Position numbers and translations under genes: made by a program. Of a stretch of DNA of 37,938 nt, positions 34,395-37,938 are shown one piece after another. Source of the stretch: Acidobacteriota bacterium. GTDB lineage: Bacteria > Acidobacteriota > UBA6911. The stretch lies in the NCBI GenBank assembly GCA_012719355.1, contig JAAYAM010000095.1, positions 1 to 37,938 on the forward strand. Reading direction: 5' to 3'. Below the pieces are notes generated by a model. The model worked only from the letters and a program-made list of their open reading frames with translations, was not told the origin of the DNA and made no database searches. Positions within the stretch are counted from its first letter, which is position 1; the number at the start of each line of letters is the position of its first letter.

Positions 34395-34619
34395 TCATTC
34401 ACGCTTGACGGCGGCTTCTGCGGCCTGAAATCCTATACGGCCGTGGGCTCCGTCGCAATACGGCTTGGTCTCTGATCCGCCGCAGCGGCACAAAGACAAT
34501 GTGGTTTTTCCCGCAAGATCGTAAATGTTGCCGTCTGCATCGACCAGTTCCAGCGTCCCTTCAGGAGCTTCGATGCGGTAGGGCCCGTTCTTTCTTACCG
34601 TTATCCTGACTGTCGCCAT
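34395..34619 (-). CDS. CDGSH iron-sulfur domain protein
   Basis: A 74-residue protein with the CDGSH-type cluster motif CRCGGSETKPYCDGAH, supplying three Cys and one His for a labile 2Fe-2S cluster (CDGAH replaces the canonical CDGSH). The N-terminal strands MATVRITVRKNGPYRIE precede it. There is no membrane anchor, so it is soluble. Roles of such proteins in bacteria include redox or cluster transfer but are not settled. AAGGAG lies seven bases upstream of the ATG. It lies downstream of the MoaF/SnoaL-like pair on the same strand but is separated by 161 bases with hairpins. Confidence 0.92.
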   Translation of the reverse strand: MATVRITVRKNGPYRIEAPEGTLELVDADGNIYDLAGKTTLSLCRCGGSETKPYCDGAHGRIGFQAAEAAVKRE

Positions 34620-34735
34620 AGGACATCTCCTTAGAACCTGTTTCCTGTCCCCGATTGTACCAAGACAGAACCCATAGTCCCATTCCTTGAAACGGGTGCA
34701 ATGACGTGGTGGGTGAACACCCAGAGGCGGGCGAA

Positions 34736-34764
34736 TCCCGGGGTTGATCTGCTCAACCCCGGGA
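34736..34764 (-). terminator. Perfect hairpin after the SnoaL-like gene
   Basis: TCCCGGGGTTGA pairs perfectly with TCAACCCCGGGA (12 bp) around a five-base loop, 16 bases beyond the stop codon at 34781. There is no strong T run after it on the minus strand, so it may block exonucleases or act as a weak terminator. Confidence 0.45.
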
Positions 34765-34780
34765 AAGGTACTTCGTCAAA

Positions 34781-35512
34781 TCAGACGAGGCTGTCGGGCC
34801 CGACCGGATCGTCCGGATACGTCTTTGAGAACCTCGCCGCCGGGACGCCTTCCGCCGATTGCATCGTATGCCATGCTGCCCTGTACTCGAGCTTCTTGAT
34901 CTTCCAGGCTTGCCCTTCCTTCACATACTCAGCTTCGCAGACACCGCCTTCGCGCCAGCGTGCGAGCCCTTCCCCGTGCAGGCGGGCCATGTCGATCAGA
35001 GAAGACTCTCCCTCCAACGGGGTTCCGGCTTTGATCGAGTATGGGAAACGCGCCTTTGCAGAGAGGCGGTCGGACGCAACCTCGATAGTCTCCTGCTGCT
35101 GATCGGGATCCAACTGCACCCCTGCGGCGAGTTCAGTCTTCCTGCCGGTGAGGGTGCGGCTGAGGTTGTCTACGTAGAGACGGCGGATTCCCCTCTCTTT
35201 CCCTGCGAAGAGACCGCCATTGAACGATACTTCACAGTCGTCGGTGAACAACCCGACTATTTCTTCATAGGCGCCTTGTTCCAGATGGTGTTCGTAGGTG
35301 TGGTGCAGGCTGCGTATCGCATTTGCATCCTGCAGGTGCGCGATCTGGCGTGAAAGCCGGTCGATCTGATCCTTGTCGCCGTTGTCGGTCCTCGGTTTGG
35401 CAACGCCTGCAACTGTCGAGGCGACAACCGCCGAAAGAGCTACTCCCGTCTTGCGGATAAAGGATCGGCGTTCGACCTCCGGCTTCGGATTCTTCTTCGA
35501 TTGTGTCTTCAT
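34781..35512 (-). CDS. Tat-exported protein of the NTF2/SnoaL-like fold
   Basis: A 243-residue protein with a twin-arginine signal (VERRSFIRKTGVALSAVVASTVAGVA) and then an NTF2-like domain about 60-200: ALHHTYEHHLEQGAYEEIVGLFTDDCEVSFNGG-type sequence (observed IRSLHHTYEHHLEQGAYE) and VEYVKEG-like C-terminal strands (AEYVKEGQAWKIKKLEYRA). The fold is used by cyclases, dehydratases, isomerases and as a binding scaffold. The Tat signal implies export of a folded, perhaps ligand-bound protein, which is unusual for this fold. The ATG at 35512 with AGGAG five bases upstream is preferred to a GTG at 35518. It starts 29 bases after the stop of the MoaF-like gene and belongs to its operon. Confidence 0.82.
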   Translation of the reverse strand: MKTQSKKNPKPEVERRSFIRKTGVALSAVVASTVAGVAKPRTDNGDKDQIDRLSRQIAHLQDANAIRSLHHTYEHHLEQGAYEEIVGLFTDDCEVSFNGGLFAGKERGIRRLYVDNLSRTLTGRKTELAAGVQLDPDQQQETIEVASDRLSAKARFPYSIKAGTPLEGESSLIDMARLHGEGLARWREGGVCEAEYVKEGQAWKIKKLEYRAAWHTMQSAEGVPAARFSKTYPDDPVGPDSLV

Positions 35513-35541
35513 AATCACTCCTGTCCAGTATGTTCAGTCGA

Positions 35542-37326
35542 CTACGCCAGTTTCGGTTCGATCAGCTTTCTCTTTTTCGGACCGAAGAATCTCTGCACGT
35601 CATATTTCCCGATAAGGCGGGCGATGGCTCCGACGAGGCCAAGATTCACACCTCTGGCTCCTCCGGAGAATCCGAAGCCGCAGTCGTGCATGATCTTGGT
35701 GTTGATCACGACGCAGGTTTCGGCGCCGTTGCAGGCCTCTTCGCACAGGTCGAAAATGTACACGCCATCGCGGAGTTTGACATAGATGCAGGGGGCGCAC
35801 CACTGCATCCCCATAGTCTGGTTTTCCGTAAATATCGTCCAGGAGGAAGAATGCGGCGTGGTGTACAGGTGCATGGAAGTCATGCTGTCAGAATAGGACC
35901 ATGAATACGCGTGTCCTACGAGTTCATCAGTGAAGCAGTGGCGCACGTACTTGGGAGCTTCCAGCCCTTTCATTTCGGCGGCGCCGAAAATGGCGTTGTA
36001 GGAGACTTCGTTCCCGTAATAGGGAGTGCCCATCTTTGATGTGATGCAGGTGGTGAGGCCGTTATTGAGGTCGAGCGCGATTTTCACACTCTTGCGGGGC
36101 CTGCTTCCCGAATGCAGATGAGCAAAAAACACCAGCTGATCGTCGGCTTCAAAGGCCCTGTAATCTTCTTCCCGCCATTGAGTCTCGCCTTCATTCTTCC
36201 ACCGGAGCTTTTTCGAGTCGATGACCCTGTAGTTGTAGACAGGCCCTCCATTGTCATAGCGCAGCGTGAATTCCTTACCAACCAGAAGATCGGTGAAGGG
36301 CATGCTGTTGCCTGCCATCATCTGCGGAGTGTCTTCCCTGCCTCCGAAAGACGTGGTGGTTTTTTCCGCGGCCTGATGGACCTCTTCTTCGGTCATATTC
36401 CTGAAAGTCCTGGCAGGACGGTAGGCCATTCTCTCGCCTTTCTGAGGGGTCCCGGGCTGCTGTTTGGGAGCCTTAGATGATGTCACGCTGAGCGATTTGC
36501 CATGATCGTTGAAGGGTTCAAGGTAGGCAAGCTGGCCTACGACCTCTCCGGTTCCCTTGTACATGTAGTACTCGAGCTCGTCTTTCTCATTGAAGCCGAG
36601 CCGCACGCCCGCCTGTTCCATGGTAAACAGGTCCATGGCGTACATCGTATGGATGCCCGAGAATTCGCATTCGGTCCTGTCGTAGATGAACAGGTTATCA
36701 TTTATCAAAACGTAATCCGATGGAGAGCAATAGCTGAGGTCGTCGACATGCCGTGTGAGTTCGACGAAATTTGAAGAGATGACCGAAGGATAGAAATCGA
36801 GCGTTTCAATGCCTGTGTCCTGGATCCAGTGGATGCCTTTCCCCTCGAGCCTGTTGGTGAGGTGGTGACGCTCCTTGGGCGGCTCCTTGCCGGTGTCGAC
36901 ATAGCCGAAATAGATCTGGCGCTGAACTTCCCTGTCATCGAGAACCGTACCTCCCGGGTCCTTGCCGCCGCAGAACCATACTTCGAAGACCGTAACGAGA
37001 TTCGTTTTGAGATCTAGGATTACGTTGTAGCCCTTTTCGGTCTTCGGGAGCATATGTGAGAAGACGACGAGCGGCTTCAGGACGAGGGCGCCGTAACCGG
37101 ATTCGACCGAAGCTCCGGATCCTTCCTTGAGAGTAAGCCTGTTCTTGCTTGTGAAGGTATAGTTGAGGACCGGGCCATCGTCGGTCACGATCTTGAGTGA
37201 TTTTCCCGCAAGGACGTCCGAATAGTCCGAGGCGCATTTGGGGCCGGCCGCGGCTGCGGCAAGTTTCTGGTCTATCTGCGCTTTGGTAAGTTTGGTGTAC
37301 TTGAAGCGATGCATTGGCTCATTCAT
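35542..37326 (-). CDS. Tandem MoaF-like protein (duplicated MoaF N and C domains)
   Basis: A 594-residue protein made of two copies of a MoaF-type lipocalin-like module. Copy 1 (about 40-275) begins LAGKSLKIVTDDGPVLNYTF; copy 2 (about 325-575) begins LVGKEFTLRYDNGGPVYNYR, each followed by a second half with HHLTNRLEGK/RHCFTDELVGHAYSW and MYAMDLF/YIFDLCEE. Ordinary MoaF proteins have a single such pair and about 250-300 residues. Despite the name, MoaF has no demonstrated catalytic role in molybdenum cofactor synthesis. There is no signal peptide, so this partner is cytoplasmic while the SnoaL-like protein downstream is exported. GGAG lies eight bases upstream of the ATG. A Cys-rich C-terminal stretch (CEEACNGAETC) may bind a metal. 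Confidence 0.85.
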   Translation of the reverse strand: MNEPMHRFKYTKLTKAQIDQKLAAAAAGPKCASDYSDVLAGKSLKIVTDDGPVLNYTFTSKNRLTLKEGSGASVESGYGALVLKPLVVFSHMLPKTEKGYNVILDLKTNLVTVFEVWFCGGKDPGGTVLDDREVQRQIYFGYVDTGKEPPKERHHLTNRLEGKGIHWIQDTGIETLDFYPSVISSNFVELTRHVDDLSYCSPSDYVLINDNLFIYDRTECEFSGIHTMYAMDLFTMEQAGVRLGFNEKDELEYYMYKGTGEVVGQLAYLEPFNDHGKSLSVTSSKAPKQQPGTPQKGERMAYRPARTFRNMTEEEVHQAAEKTTTSFGGREDTPQMMAGNSMPFTDLLVGKEFTLRYDNGGPVYNYRVIDSKKLRWKNEGETQWREEDYRAFEADDQLVFFAHLHSGSRPRKSVKIALDLNNGLTTCITSKMGTPYYGNEVSYNAIFGAAEMKGLEAPKYVRHCFTDELVGHAYSWSYSDSMTSMHLYTTPHSSSWTIFTENQTMGMQWCAPCIYVKLRDGVYIFDLCEEACNGAETCVVINTKIMHDCGFGFSGGARGVNLGLVGAIARLIGKYDVQRFFGPKKRKLIEPKLA

Positions 37327-37820
37327 TTGCTCATCTCCTCAAATCAGTTGGTATCGATGCGATTGGAGTGGCGGATTCCCGTTGATGCCGGTATAAGAAC
37401 CCGATAATTGCGCCGCCACCCCCAGGGCAACCCAATCAGCTCTATATGGAAAGCGTCGAGCGATCTTACTACGAAGGAGTTCCCGGTTTCCAGTTCAGCT
37501 TTGCCCAGCTGGCGTTTTGCGGCAGTGCGGGATACGGCTCTGGGGCCATCAGATCCGAAATGGCTTGATAATCGACGAATTCAGACCTGCGGGAGAACCG
37601 GAGGTATTCAATCAATCGAAAGTGATTTCCCGATAGCATGGCAAAAGTTCCCGGAACGAATACTGCAAATCGAGTCAAAGCCTGAGAAGTGCTGACAGTC
37701 AGCAGCCGGCGTTCCGCGTCCAGAACCAGTTCCTTCCCACAGCATTGCCGCGTTATTTCGAGATGTCGTGTAACGAAATAGTGTTGAATAGTACAGAAAC
37801 AAGTGACAGGAGGTGATTGG
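37327..37820. other. Intergenic region between the MoaF-like gene and an ECF sigma gene
   Basis: 494 bases with no gene I can support; short open frames on both strands lack recognisable motifs and ribosome sites. It must hold divergent promoters. One inverted repeat, TATTTCG (37754-37760) and CGAAATA (37774-37780) around a 13-base spacer, lies 40 bases before the sigma-factor start and could be an operator. TGTAACG just before the right arm could be a -35-like element of an ECF-dependent promoter, but this is speculative. Confidence 0.5.
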
Positions 37821-37938
37821 TTGCAGGATTTTGAGGAGCTTTACCGCCGGTACGCAAAACAGCTGCTTCGATACCTGGTCTGTCTGAGCGGAGACAGGCA
37901 GTTGGCGGAAGAACTCCTTCAAGAAACCTTCTATCAGG
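37821..37938 (+). CDS. ECF-type RNA polymerase sigma factor (5' end only)
   Basis: The first 39 codons of an extracytoplasmic-function sigma-70 factor. FEELYRRYAKQLLRYLV followed by GDRQLAEELLQETFYQ is the start of region 2, which contacts core polymerase and the -10 element. The start is a TTG, chosen because AGGAGGTG lies seven bases upstream and an in-frame stop (37785) lies a little further up; a GTG at 37803 has no ribosome site. The gene runs off the window edge, so the class and any anti-sigma partner cannot be seen. Confidence 0.9.
   Translation, partial: MQDFEELYRRYAKQLLRYLVCLSGDRQLAEELLQETFYQ

Noticed and set aside
37408-37695. Short open frames on both strands in the gap before the ECF sigma gene
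   Set aside because: No ribosome sites, no family resemblance, and they overlap each other; kept as intergenic.

Overview
The window is a stretch of chromosome from a diderm (Gram-negative-type) bacterium of moderately high GC. Evidence for two membranes is a nearly complete LptD, an RND efflux pump with a lipoprotein adaptor, a Tat-exported protein and a SecG. Gene content (a tungsten-type aldehyde ferredoxin oxidoreductase, a Uma2-family protein, dispersed hairpin repeats, the gap-pgk-tpiA-secG order) would fit an Acidobacteriota-like lineage, but this is a guess from context and no marker here fixes the phylum. No phage, insertion sequence or CRISPR array was seen. Most of the window is ordinary housekeeping DNA; the right third (about 28-38 kb) is more accessory.

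Layout. 1-4.06 kb (minus): RND efflux permease, cut by the window edge, with its adaptor upstream. 4.25-6.56 kb (plus): SRP RNA, dnaX, recR. 6.57-12.47 kb (minus): lptD and a NahK-like phosphotransferase, then dacB, moaD and moaE, the last three tightly packed or overlapping. 12.7-16.2 kb (plus): gap, pgk, tpiA, secG and tRNA-Leu(GAG), closed by a strong hairpin terminator. 16.2-18.3 kb: a hairpin-repeat element, a DUF302 protein, a small OB-fold-like lipoprotein, and truA whose 3' end overlaps that lipoprotein gene. 18.27-21.97 kb: full-length cobalamin-dependent metH, upstream of truA in one operon. 22.1-24.7 kb (plus): HPt protein, GAF/PAS hybrid-type histidine kinase and a single-domain response regulator. 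24.77-26.08 kb: nitroreductase and alpha/beta hydrolase. 26.08-28.14 kb (minus): aldehyde ferredoxin oxidoreductase. 28.3-31.0 kb (minus): RRM protein, a small exported protein, and a CHAD-HD fusion. 31.1-33.4 kb (plus): a sugar-phosphate-type nucleotidyltransferase paired with a divergent SHMT-fold PLP enzyme. 33.5-34.4 kb: Uma2 protein and a cluster of hairpin repeats. 34.4-37.3 kb (minus): CDGSH protein, and a two-gene unit of a tandem-duplicated MoaF-like protein plus a Tat-exported NTF2/SnoaL-like protein. 37.82 kb to the edge: start of an ECF sigma factor.

Points most worth a second look are the nucleotidyltransferase/SHMT-like pair (possibly linked functionally to the NahK-like kinase beside lptD), the tandem MoaF/SnoaL-like pair, the dispersed REP-like hairpin family present in at least two places, the CHAD-HD fusion without a phosphatase core, and a moaD stop region in which the codons for the functional Gly-Gly tail also form the Shine-Dalgarno of moaE. 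All functions are assigned by reading motifs by eye; no database search was possible.
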